From the NCBI GenBank assembly GCA_021397845.1, contig CM038052.1, positions 147,492,854 through 147,556,853 on the forward strand: a stretch of 64,000 nucleotides of DNA, read 5' to 3'. Origin of the DNA: Areca catechu. Lineage: Eukaryota; Streptophyta; Magnoliopsida; Arecales; Arecaceae. Positions 43,338 through 53,429 of this stretch are shown one piece after another; the first letter of the stretch is position 1, and each line of letters begins with the position of its first letter. A program made the translations under genes and the position numbers. The notes beneath the pieces are model-generated. The model was not told where the DNA came from and searched no databases. It was given only the letters and a program-made list of their open reading frames with translations.

Positions 43338-44944
43338 CATTGCCCGAGAAATTAGGGTTTGTAATAAAGGTTGACCTGGTCAACCAGTTTATTTATTTTT
43401 ATTTATTTCTTGAGTCACCATTTAAATTTTGTTGAGTCATGTTGACTCGGTGCAAGTCCCGATGTGGTTTCAATTTTATCCAAAATGGTGCCGCAATTGT
43501 CTTCCAATCAAATCAAGGTCCAAAATGGTGCCACATTTGTCTTCCAATCAAATCAAGGTCCAAGCAAGTGGAGGCCACACTCCAAGCCACACGCCCAGCC
43601 ACACTCCGAGCACACGCCAGGGTCCAGGAGGCGCCACAGAGGCATCCCAGTGTCATGGTCCCCACATCCAAAGAAGAAAAAAATCAAATTGGAAGCCAAT
43701 TTAAAGGAGGCGCCCATACCTGCCAATTTTGTCTAAGCAAAGAAGGAAAGGGACTTCTCTTGGAGAAAAAATCAAAAAAGGACATCCAACCTACTCCTAA
43801 TTGAAGTTCAAATCAAAATCAAAGAGCTTAACTTGGAGTGGAAGAAAAGAAGAAATGCCATAAGGAGAAGAGGACTCCAAATCCAAATCCAACTCCAAAG
43901 AAGGTGCCATAAAAATTCCAAAAAAAATCCTTTATGGCCGTCCCAAATTTTTTTTGAATTCTTGGTCGGCCAAGAGAGGAGGTTTTCTACCTAATCTAGA
44001 GGTTGGAGGAGTTTAGTCCCACATGGGAATTTGTACAAACTTGGAGAAAATTTTAGGTCTATATAATAGACCTCTCTTTGTAACTTTAGAAATCAATGAA
44101 TGAAAGAAATTTTTTTTATGAGCAAACTTATGTTTTCTCTTCTTCCGCACTATTCTAAGTGTTGAGCTCCGTGAGGGGATAATCCAGGTTCCATTGGAGC
44201 CTTGAGGAGGTGAGAGATCTCCATCTTTATCCAAAACCCTAGGTTAGCCACTTAAAAATCCAAAACCCTAGCCGCCCATCATTATTTTCAATCCATCAAA
44301 CCCTAGCTCCTTCCATCTCCCATGGCCTCTCTCTCTCTACAAGTCCAGGCCATCCACCTTCATCCAGATCCAGTCCAGCTACTTCAGATCCAGAGCAAGT
44401 TCCAAGGAAAATCACATCAACTTCCAGGAGAATCCAGTTTTCAGCAATTTCAATCTTCAAGTTCATCAACCTGGTAAATTTTTCCCTTGACTCTCTGATT
44501 CCATCAATTGTTTTTCTTCTCTTCCAGATCTTGAGTTCAGGAGAAGCCAACCGCCAAAGGACCAGTATTGGAGGATCCATTGCGAAGATATCTGAATCCG
44601 AGGATCCAACAATCTGCTCGGGAGAGTTCTTCCACCAAAATCTGTGAAGATCATTGTCTGGTTAGGTAAACCATCTCTTCTCTTTATTTCTGTTCTGTTG
44701 AAAGTTCAGAGCGAAACCCTAGGTCTGGGAGTTTCTCAACCCCCAGCGATCCGTTGCTTCTGAACTACTCTGATAATTTAGTTTCCTTAAAATTGTGCTT
44801 TCAATTATCATATTAGTATCTTTCAATGTTAGGTTAACTTTTCTTTGATTTGAAGCCAACTTCTACAAACATATAAAAACAACAAAAAAAATTAGTTAAT
44901 CTTAATTTACTTCCGCATCGCATCCCTTTATTTGTTCTGCATCA
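43280..44944 (+). repeat. 3' LTR of F
   Basis: Same length and ends as the 5' LTR. Differences seen include tatatttt/tatgtttt, cacggcc/catggcc and one extra T in a T-run. The run before it (ccccgggagaat) stands where a polypurine tract is expected but is purine-poor on its 5' side. Confidence 0.95.
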
Positions 44945-45398
44945 TATAGCTAACCTAAAAGAAGCCTTCAATGAATTAAGATGATATTAGATGAAGCTCA
45001 ATCTGAATAAATGTGTGTTTGGTGTTATATCAGGAAAGTTTTTAGGCTTATGGTAACTCAAAAGAATTGAGTCCAATCCTAAAAAGATCCGAGCACTTCT
45101 GAAAATGAAGCACCCCTGAACAAGAAGGAAGTTTAATACCTAACTGATCGGTTCACTTCACTCAGCCAGTTTATCTTCTAATCAGCCAAAAAGTACTTGT
45201 CGTTCTTCAAAGTCATAGGTATACCAACAACTTTGAATGGTCAAAAAATTATCAATCAGCTTTTGAAGATTTGAAGAAGTATCTTGGCTCCCCTTTATTA
45301 TTATTAAGGCTGAAAGAATGTGAGCAACTTTATATTTACTTATTTGTTTCTTCTAACACCATTAGTTCTATTTTGATAAGTAAAAATATAGGTGTACA
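44945..45398 (+). pseudogene. TatD RT end and RNase H start
   Basis: It follows F without a gap, once the duplicated tatag is counted. It reads HIANLKEAFNELR, then MKLNLNKCVFGVISGKFLGL (RT connection). From 45271 it reads MKKYLGSPLLLLRLKECEQLYIYLFVSS, the RNase H start. It is lost at about 45398 in the middle of the RNase H domain, where another insertion begins. Stops and frame changes throughout. Confidence 0.82.
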
Positions 45399-45653
45399 AA
45401 GGCAGACTAGCAGAGAGCGAAGAACCAAGGCCCGTCAGGATCCAGTTGAGCAGGCATAGCATGATACTCAGGAGCAGCCTGCACCTTCTTCCCCGAGAGC
45501 AGCTGTTAGGTGTATGCCCTGAAAGCCAAGTTGGATTGACATATTTTTATTTTTAGGGCATGAACTTTGTACTTGATTTTCTTTATTAATAAAAGGGCAT
45601 TATTTTAATTCATATTGGTGTGTCTATGAATCATCCATGAAGTTAATGGACAA
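45399..45653 (+). mobile_element. L: end of a Copia-like element with LTR start
   Basis: About 110 bp of internal sequence run up to a TGTTAGGTGTATGCCCTG boundary at about 45511, followed by an AT-rich LTR start (tttattaataaaagggcat). The style resembles LTRs of plant Copia elements of the Maximus/SIRE kind, from memory. It breaks TatD in the RNase H and is in turn cut by the start of TatE at about 45654. No target duplication could be found. Confidence 0.4.
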
Positions 45654-45657
45654 TGAT

Positions 45658-46545
45658 ACCTCGGCCGAAGTCAAACTTGCCTCTGCCCCTTCGTCAGGTG
45701 TCGACCCAGGAGGGGTCCACCTCAGTCGAAGTGGTCCTGCCTCTACTCCTCCACCAGGTGGCGCCCCCAGATGGGTCCACCTCGGCCAGAGTCGAGCCTG
45801 GCACCTCTGCTCCTTCGCCAGGTGGCACCCCCAGATGGGTCCACCTCGATCGAAGTCGAGCTTGCCTCTGTCACTTCGCCAGGTGTCGACCAAGGAGGGG
45901 TCCACTTCGGCCAAAGTGGGCCTATCTCTGCTCCCCCGCCAGGTGGTACCCCAGATGGGTCCACCTCGATCGAAGTCGAGTCGGGCACCTCTGCTCCTTT
46001 GCAAGGTGGCACCCCCAGATGGGCCCATCTCGGTCAAAGTCGAGCTTGCCTATGCCCCTTCGCCAGGTGTCGACCTAAGAGGGGTCCACCTCAGTCGAAG
46101 TAGGCCTGCCTCTGCTCCTCCACCAAGTGGCACCCCCAGAAGGGTCCACCTCGACCGGAGTCGAGCTGGGCACCTCTGCTCCTTCATTAGGTGGCGCCCC
46201 TTGATGGGTCCATCTCGGCCGAAGTTGAGCTTGCCTCTGTTCCTTCGCCATGTGTCAACCCAGGAGGGGTCCACCTTGATCGAAGTGGGCCTACCTCTGC
46301 TCCTCTGCCAAATGGTGTCCCCAGATGGGTCCACCTTGGTCGGTGTCAAGTTAGGCACCTCTGCTCCTTCACCAGGTGGCACCCCCAGATAGGTCCACCT
46401 TGGTCGAAGTCGAGCTTGCCTTTGCCCCTTCACTAGGTGTCGACCCAAGAGGGGTCCACCTCGGTCGAAGTAGGCCTGCCTCTACTCTTCTGCCAGGTGG
46501 CGTCCCCAGATGGGTCCACCTCGGCTGGAGTCCCGCCAGGTGGCA
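45658..46545 (+). repeat. 185-bp higher-order tandem repeat in TatE LTR, about 4.8 copies
   Basis: Each 185-bp unit consists of three related segments of about 62 bp, all ending in ggggtccacctc or gatgggtccacctcg. The string cttgcct-tgccccttc recurs at about 45675, 45859, 46045, 46230 and 46413. The Ser/Pro/Gly-rich open frames on both strands here are by-products of the repeat. Confidence 0.9.
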
Positions 46546-47916
46546 CCCCTAAATGGATCGGCCTCGAGCCCGAGGGCGCCTTCATGAGGATTGGGGTCCC
46601 GCCAGGTTTCCCTTTCATGACTGCATGGCAGACGAGACTGGCTCACCACTTAACTCCCAATCATAAGGGGAGACGACCTCTGGAGAACAGTAAGTAAGCA
46701 CCGCTGACCTCCAAGGCCTCCCTAGGAGGGAGAATTGAGGCACCAAAGTATCCAACGATCTAAAACAGGGCATCACCAGCAAGAAGGAAGGTAAGGGCAA
46801 TCGAGAGGGCAAGCACATGCACGGAGAGAAAAGGCGATTTGGGGACAAAAGTTCCAAGGGAGCTCACAGGAGCGAGCTCGGCGAGCCTGATTTTAGGAAC
46901 CAGAGTGCTAATCCCTCTTGTTCTCACTCATCTTTTCATCAAAGATTCCTCTAAGCATGGAGACCCAGCAGGGATCTATCTTAGTGGATCTGTTCCACTT
47001 TACTACTCTCTAACTTGACCGTCGGAGTGCCCCCACCAGGATCCCCTGTTGAGCCTCAGGTGGTGCATTCATGGCTAGTCAGGTCAATGTACATGAGTTG
47101 ATCTGGTCTATCATGGTTTTTCATGATGTGTCTAGGGCTAGGGTTGAGTCTGTATGAGTCCTAGATGTTTAGGCTCAGTTTTGGTCAGTCTGGGTCTTCG
47201 GGTCGGCTCTTCTGTTGTAAGAGTTGACTCTGTTGGTTGGCACGTCTTAAAACAGGTGATTGTAGACTGGACTGGTCGGCTCGGATGGATTAGAGTCGCT
47301 CGGATGCACAGTCAAGAAATCTGTAGTGGACGGGTCGGCTCGAATGGATTAGAGTCGGCTCGGATGCAAGGCATAGTCGACTCTAATGTTTCGGGTCGGC
47401 TTGAATGACAGGTGAACTATTTTTTGAACAGTGCTAGCTAGGAGAGTTTTTGGGATCTCGGGCATGTGTGACCGAGGTATATATATTGTATTCTCATGAG
47501 AGGATGTATGTGGTGTAACGAACTTCTTGGAAGTGGAAATCCCTTTCTCCCATGAAATCTCCTATGTTCTTCTTCTTCTTTTCTCTTCTCCCGTTCTTGT
47601 TGTTCTTGATCTTCATAGACCTGAATCCTACCGTGATCTTCAATGAAGATTGTTGGCAGATGGTCATCCATAACCTGGTGATACGCTTCCGCGATTGCTT
47701 TATTGATTAGGGCGTTCGTTCTTGATCGGGAACAAGGCTGTTCTAGAAGATTTGGTTTGTAAAATCTAGTTGGGTTTGGAATTGAATTCTCTACATCCCC
47801 GACCCGGGTCTCTAACCTTGTTTTGCAAGTCTGAGAGCATTAAGATTCTGTAACAAAGGGGACCGCAGTCCGGTGCCAACTCATAGTTGCAGGCCACGGC
47901 GGTATGGTCAGCAACA
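46546..47916 (+). repeat. Remainder of TatE 5' LTR, possibly with a foreign insert
   Basis: It ends GTCAGCAACA at 47916, just before the PBS. The stretch about 46900-47060 looks like the U5-side text of Tat LTRs (ccgtcggagtgcccccacc). The following 47080-47790 reads differently, has a repeated gtcggctcg-atggattagagtcg motif and a TATA-like TATATATAT at 47478-47486, and may be an inserted LTR fragment; I could not find its edges. Confidence 0.5.
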
Positions 47917-48179
47917 GATTGGCATGTTAGGTAGGGAGACGAAAGTCCCTGCACGAACAAGCCCCCAACGAGCTTGAGAACGGCTCAACCCCAAGCATGG
48001 TGGTGACTCGTGGACGTGAAGCCTCCACCAGCCGGGCGAGAAAAGTTCCCTCCCCTCCGGGCCCCCGCAGCTCGGAAAGGGAACTTCCCACTCCTCTTGC
48101 TCCTTCTCCTCTTCAGTTGCCCTTGCCAAATGGTCAGTATACTACTATTATCCAGCAGCTGTAGACATTGACCATGGCG
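47917..48179 (+). pseudogene. TatE leader and gag start, before G
   Basis: The primer site is followed by a short leader and a Gag-like start containing MVVTRGREASTSRARK (from 47999). It continues to the insertion point at tggcg (48175-48179). The frame is broken by TAG near 48162. Gag resumes at 55065. Confidence 0.6.
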
Positions 48180-49868
48180 TGGTGCGGGCACCAGAATCAG
48201 AAGAAGACTTCAGGGTTCCATCTGGATCTCTGATTGACCTTGCCCGAGAAAATTAGGGTTTGTAATAAGGATTGACCTGATCAACCCAATTTTGAGTCTG
48301 TAATTTTGTCATTTCCATTTTTGTTGAGTCATGTTGACTCAGTCCAAGTCCAGGTCCAGGTTGGCGCCATTCCCTCTGCCATAGGGTGCCACATTTTTTC
48401 TTCCATGATCCAGCTACAAGTGGGTGCCACACTCCCTGCCACATCTCCATCCAGTGTCTTTGGTCCCCACACCATAAGAAGTAAGTTCCCCTTTTTCTTG
48501 CACCACTTGGGGGAGAAACCCATCAAGATACCTCAATCCAAGGAGGAGCCAACTTCTTTCCAGATAAACCCAAGCCAGGATGGCAAGAATTTTTCTTGAA
48601 GAGAGGATCAAGGATGTGCCCTACAATGTTCTATAAAAATCCAAGTTATAAAAGGGAAGAGAGCATATCTTGGGAAGAAATTCAAGGAGGTTCCCAAAAG
48701 TTTCCAAAAGTGCCAAAGCTATGAAAGGAAGAAGCCTAAACTTGTGGAGCAAGACTAGGAGGTGTCCAAATGAGCCAAACCATGAAGGGAAAATCCTTGA
48801 TTCATGGAGAGATACTAGGAGACACCCCCATAACTTGCCATTTGGAGCTGATTTTCAAGTTTTCTTGGAGTTTTTGGGCTGCCCACTCATGGAAGGAGTC
48901 TTAGGAAGAGAATTTGATGCCTAAAGTGTGGGTTAGTCCTATTAGTCCCACATGGGAAATGTATAAAATTTTATTTCTTTGTTATGTCTATATATTCAAC
49001 TCTATGTAACTCTTGAATATAATGATGAATGAAATCAATTTCTTTGTGAGCAACTTTGTGTTTCTCTCTTCCGTACTTGTATTCAAGTGTTGAGCTCCGT
49101 GAGGGAGTAAATCCGAGTTCCCTAGGAACCTTGAGGAGGTGTGAGATCTCCAACCCCAAAACTCTAGCTTAGTCCACCCATCTCTACTCCACCACCACCA
49201 AACCCTAATTTTCCATCTACATCCCATAGCCCCTCTCTTCCACATAGAGGCCGGCCACCAGCATCCAGGTTCAGATCAACTGTTTCAACTATAGAGCATG
49301 TTCAAAGAAGAGTCAGATCAGTATCAAGATCTCCGGAACTTCTACATCCAACAATCTTCATTAAGTCCTCAGGTCAGTGTCTTTCTTTGAGTTTCTGGTT
49401 CTTTTTTTTTTGTTCTTCTTCTTCCAGATCCTGAGTTTGAGAAGAAGGCCAACCTTGCCATAGGACTACAATCCGAGGATCCATTGCGAAGATACCCCGT
49501 CTCCAAGGATCCTACAATCTGCTCGAGAGTGTCCTTCAATTGAAGCAACGAGAGATATCACAGTCAGGTATAAAACCTTCTCTTCTCTCTTCGTCTGTTT
49601 CTTGAAAGAGGAGTAAACCCTAGGTCTGGGGGTTTCTCAATCCCCAGCGATTCTACTTTTGAGTTACTCCGATAATCCACTCCTTTTAATTATGCTTTCT
49701 GTCATTTCTTAGTTTCTTTCAACATTAGTTTATCTTTCCTTTGAGTCAAAGCCGACTTTTGAAAATAAATAAATAAATAAAAATATATTAATTTTAATTT
49801 ACTTCCGCATCGCATCATCTTTTTTTGTTCTGCATCATTTTTGGTATCAGAGCTTTCGTGCTGCATCA
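48180..49868 (+). repeat. 5' LTR of G
   Basis: TGGTGCGGGCACC to GCTGCATCA. The last 31 bp contain an extra tctgcatca end and an extra copy of the primer site (tggtatcagagc at 49842-49853), so the LTR end appears to have moved outwards over a PBS. TATA-like TATATATT at 48989-48996. Confidence 0.92.
48989..48996 (+). promoter_or_regulatory. TATA box in G 5' LTR
   Basis: TATATATT in the position matching the F LTR TATA box; also at about 54181 in the 3' LTR. Confidence 0.5.
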
Positions 49869-49872
49869 ATTT

Positions 49873-49886
49873 TGGTATCAGAGCCC
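49873..49886 (+). other. Primer binding site of G (tRNA-Met type)
   Basis: tggtatcagagccc, four bases after the LTR end. An earlier copy (49842-49853) lies within the LTR. Confidence 0.88.
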
Positions 49887-50772
49887 AGTCTAGGGTTTCT
49901 GTTTTGCTTGCTTGTTTTAAGTCTCTCTCCTTTTTACTTTGTCTGCTCGAAGTAGACTCCCAAGGATGTCCGATCCTAGGAATGAAGCGAGGTGCAAACC
50001 TCCTCTTCCCATTCCACGGGGTGTTCCTAGGGCATGTAGGTGATCCGTTGGGTTACAACTTCGTAGCAGGAATTGTAAACGGGGGAAGCACCCTGTTTTC
50101 AGTCCGTAACTATCTTGTTGCAGGAATTGTTTCTCAGTGCAAGTAACTCTGAATTACGTGATTTTTATTTTTCTGGAACCAGTATAATTGAAGATATTTT
50201 ACATAATTTTCTTGTGATTTATTGGTTTCCTTGAAATTTCTGAGAGTTAAATTACTGCAACTCTGTTTTTGTGTTCTGCAATTCAATTATCTTGAGTGAA
50301 CATCTCCTAACTCATCCTAAGGGCATTTGAGCATCTAAGATAAGGGGAGGAGTTGATAACCTCTCCTTAGCCCAAAACCACCACCCACTCATTCGATCCT
50401 AAGCCTAACTTTAAAATTTATTAGACTTAATTTGTCCTAGTGGGCTAGGGACATCAACAAGTCAGGTCAAGGCTAGTGTTGAGTCAGTTTGTCTAGTTAC
50501 TTATGTGTGCTTTGTACTCAGTGTCTAGAACGGTGGTTCAGGGACTACGTCCCGAAGGGCTTGTGTGCTGGTCCGCCTACCTGGCCAATCACTGATTGGT
50601 GTCTAGGATTGGCATTTAGGGACCTAACACTCCCCTTACACCTGCCTGGCTGAGTCCCGAGTTACTACAGGCTAGCTTGCCACTCTGATTGGGCATATAG
50701 TTTGGACTCTAGGTCTAGTGAGCCAGTAGTCGCTTTAGTTTAGTCACATTCTGTGTGCTTGCTTGCATCATC

Positions 50773-52446
50773 ATGTCCACCCGGAACGGAGTACCCTCCC
50801 AACCTGGTCAAACCCAACCTGATTTAGAGGCCATGGTTAGAGCTCTTACTGAAAGTATGAACAAATTGAGTCAGGATATGACTGCTACTGTTACCCAGTG
50901 TAAAGAACAAGTCCATGAGAATTTTACCCAGCTTAGGGATCGAGTCCAAGTACTTGAGAAATGTAGACATCAAAATTGGACCCCTGATCCAAAATTTAAT
51001 AGGCCCCAACCTCATCCATGCCAGGAGCCTAGGAGGAGCTTATACCGTGATCCCGAGCATAACCTTAGGAAGCCTAACCATGATATCTATAGTGTGGATC
51101 GTGTCTATGAGAGGTCCTTACAATATTCTAGACCAGTCACTCAACAACCCAAGTCTTCTAGATCAAACCATTTATATCCACACCCATGCCCAAGTAAGGT
51201 CTCTACTAGCTTGAAACCCAGTGTGACCCAGGTTCCTATATCGCAAGAATGTTTGTTTTGTGGCGAAAGAGGCCATAAATCTAGTCAGTGCCCATGCATA
51301 GGACTGGCTTATGCACAGCTAAGTGGTAAGAATCCTAAGGATGACATTAATGAGGGAGAACCCAAGCCTACCAATGAGGAAGAAAGGTTAGGTATGACAA
51401 GCCTAGAATCAGTTGACCCGATTACCACTGACCCGAAATCCATTGAAGATGGCATCGAGGAAGTATATGATGCTGGCTTGAGTCTAGTTGATGAATATGA
51501 GGGGGAAGAACTTGAAGAATGTGACATCGATACTATTGGTTCCTTACCTGAGGAGACCTTGGAGAGCAACCAAGTGGTAGGACCTAGTTCAGAAATTCAA
51601 GAGATTTGTGAGAATCAGGTTCCTTTAGTCAAATACCCCCAGGAAGAACTCATAGTGTTAGCCCGAGCTATCAGTTCGTACCCTCTAATGACAGTCATTC
51701 CCCAAGTACCAATTGAAGATCTTTGCGTTGAATAGTTTAAGTTTGCCCACCCTATGGTAGATCCTCTTCTTAGGATGACTGAATCAAGCCTCTTACAATT
51801 AGACCTTGTCCCATGCCCAGCCACTAAGGTCTCTCCCGTAATCTCAGTTGAACATCCTTGTCTTGAACGGATTGATTCACCCAGTCCTGTAGAAGTCCTC
51901 CTTATGGCCCCAGACCCCTTCCTTCGCATGACTGACCTACCCTTCTATAGAGTATACCTTTCCGCACCCATAGGTCAAATTTCAAGTCTTGAGGTCATCA
52001 TCCATAGGCCCTCCCATGAATCATTCTCTAATCCAGTTCTTGAGAAAGTGGATCATTATTTGCTTATAGAACAAACCTTAACTATTGCAATCACATGTCC
52101 TAGGCTATTTCCCGAACCATCTCTTGATCCATTCCTGGGAGTAGCAAACTTTTCCTTTCGTAAGGATGACCAGTTGACACTCATAGATCACCTTTCAAAC
52201 CTTCAGGTCACCACCTTTAGTCAACAGGTAATTCGAGACTCTACCTCATATCTCCTCCCTTTCTCTAGGACTTCCAATGCTTCTTATACCATCCAAGTAT
52301 ACTTTGTCGAAGCCTTTAGAGTGAACCACGTGTCAGAACCTATTAGGTTTGCCACCTACTTCTGGAAGACCTTATGGCACCTACTAGGCATCCATAATAA
52401 GTTTTCATGCTCTGCATGCCCTCCTCCGACCCAAGGTCAAACCTAG
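50773..52446 (+). pseudogene. G: Gag N-terminus, zinc knuckle and unknown repeat domain (one in-frame TAG)
   Basis: The start MSTRNGVPSQPGQ corresponds to F Gag. The N-terminal about 105 residues match F, but the capsid core is missing and replaced by a short linker. One zinc knuckle CLFCGERGHKSSQC (51250-51291) and the acidic EEVYDAGLSLVDEYEGEE segment follow. Then comes sequence unlike any retroelement domain I know. The frame is closed by TAG at 51733-51735 but continues in phase to 52446. After the TAG it shows three imperfect units starting DPLLRMT (51760), DPFLRMT (51913) and DPFLGVA (52126). The last about 45 residues return to integrase-like text (FATYFWKTLW). Whether a protein is made through the TAG is unknown. 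Confidence 0.7.
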
Positions 52447-53429
52447 AGAGACTTAGTTTGTTAGGTTTAGACCTAGGGTTCCTTTGTAATAAAGCCCATT
52501 CTTTAGGAATGCGTCGTCAATCTAGTTTAGTTTTCTTGACCCTTTACTAGGCTTTGGCTCAGATTTTGGTTGGATTGAGAGCACCAGGAATTGGGATTTG
52601 TATTTTGTCCAGGGCTGAAATTGCATTCAATGTTTCGATCAATAGGTCTATAGGCTAGAGTCCCTTTGAAATTGTGCATGGTTACAAACCTCACACACCT
52701 CTTGACCTAGCTCCTTTACTAGTCCACACACGAGTCTCAGAGTCTTCTGAAGATTTTGCACAGCATATAAAAGACTTGCATAAAAAATTCATGCCAAAAT
52801 AAATTTAAGTAATGAAACTTATAAGAAGTTGGCTGATTCTCAAAGGCGAGTCAAAACTTTTGTTGAGGGAGACTATGTAATGATTAGGTTAAGGCCTGAA
52901 CGGTTTTCTCCTGGAACCGTTAGAAAGTTACATGCTAGAGGAGCTGGTCCATTTAGAGTAGTGAAGAGAGTAGGGTCCAATGCCTATGTGCTCGAGTTGC
53001 CTTCAGAACTAGGCATTAGCTCCACTTTCAACATTACAGACCTAGTAGAGTATAGAGAGCCAGCTGTGATTCCCAGTGAGCCTTTTTGAGCCTAATCCTG
53101 CTTTTGAGAGTGAACCCAACCCTGTGTGTCCACCAACAAACTGGCCTGTGAAGAAAGAACATATTGAAAAGATCCTGGATGATCAGGTTATCTCTACTCG
53201 TAATCGAGGATACCAAAGATACCTGGTCCGGTGGCAAGGAAGGCAAGATTCTGATGACTCTTGGATCTCCCGAGAAGAATTACAAGAATTGGATCCAGAT
53301 CTCTTGGAGAGATACCAGAGCCAACTTGAGCCTTACTCGATAGGGTCGAGTTCCTCCCATCCCGGGAGAATTGGTGCGGGCACCAGAATCAGAAGAAGAC
53401 TTCAGGGTTCCATCTGGATCTCTGATTGA
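52447..53429 (+). pseudogene. G integrase C-terminus and chromodomain remnant
   Basis: Integrase C-terminal sequence, first degraded (52580-52800), then clear from 52829 (MADSQRRVKTFVEGDYVMIRLRPERF, then GAGPFRVVKRVGSNAYVLEL). A one-base shift near 53088 precedes the chromodomain (about 53155-53320, RNRGYQRYLVRWQG). The end lies inside the 3' LTR at 53429, as in F. Without a catalytic core it cannot integrate DNA itself. Confidence 0.85.
53335..53351 (+). other. Hairpin before the 3' LTR of G
   Basis: actcgat-agg-gtcgagt: the F hairpin with one T:G closing pair in place of C:G, 20 bp before the LTR. Confidence 0.75.

Larger units (their letters stand above)
35965..44944 (+). mobile_element. 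F: recently inserted chromodomain Ty3/Gypsy element (chromovirus)
   Basis: Two 1665-bp LTRs (35965-37629 and 43280-44944) differ at only about a dozen to fifteen sites by eye. They are flanked by the perfect duplication tatag (35960-35964 and 44945-44949). PBS tggtatcagagccc is at 37634. Gag, protease, RT, RNase H, integrase and a C-terminal chromodomain are all present, interrupted only by two apparent frameshifts. It is the best-preserved Gypsy element of the window and a likely enzyme donor for G- and J-like elements. The clade within chromoviruses is not settled. Confidence 0.93.
24798..45398 (+). mobile_element. TatD: old Tat-lineage Gypsy element split by three insertions
   Basis: The pieces are the 5' LTR (24798-25638), leader (25639-26041), gag-PR-RT start (31849-33841), RT middle (35674-35964) and RT end plus RNase H start (44945-45398). 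At each break the reading resumes where it stopped, and the inserted element has matching 5-bp duplications: ggatt for J, caaga for K and tatag for F. After 45398 TatD is not seen again in the window. It is the oldest layer of the right half. Confidence 0.85.

Noticed and set aside
45624..46448. Ser/Pro-rich frames up to 251 codons
   Set aside because: By-product of the 185-bp tandem repeat; open in multiple frames and both strands.
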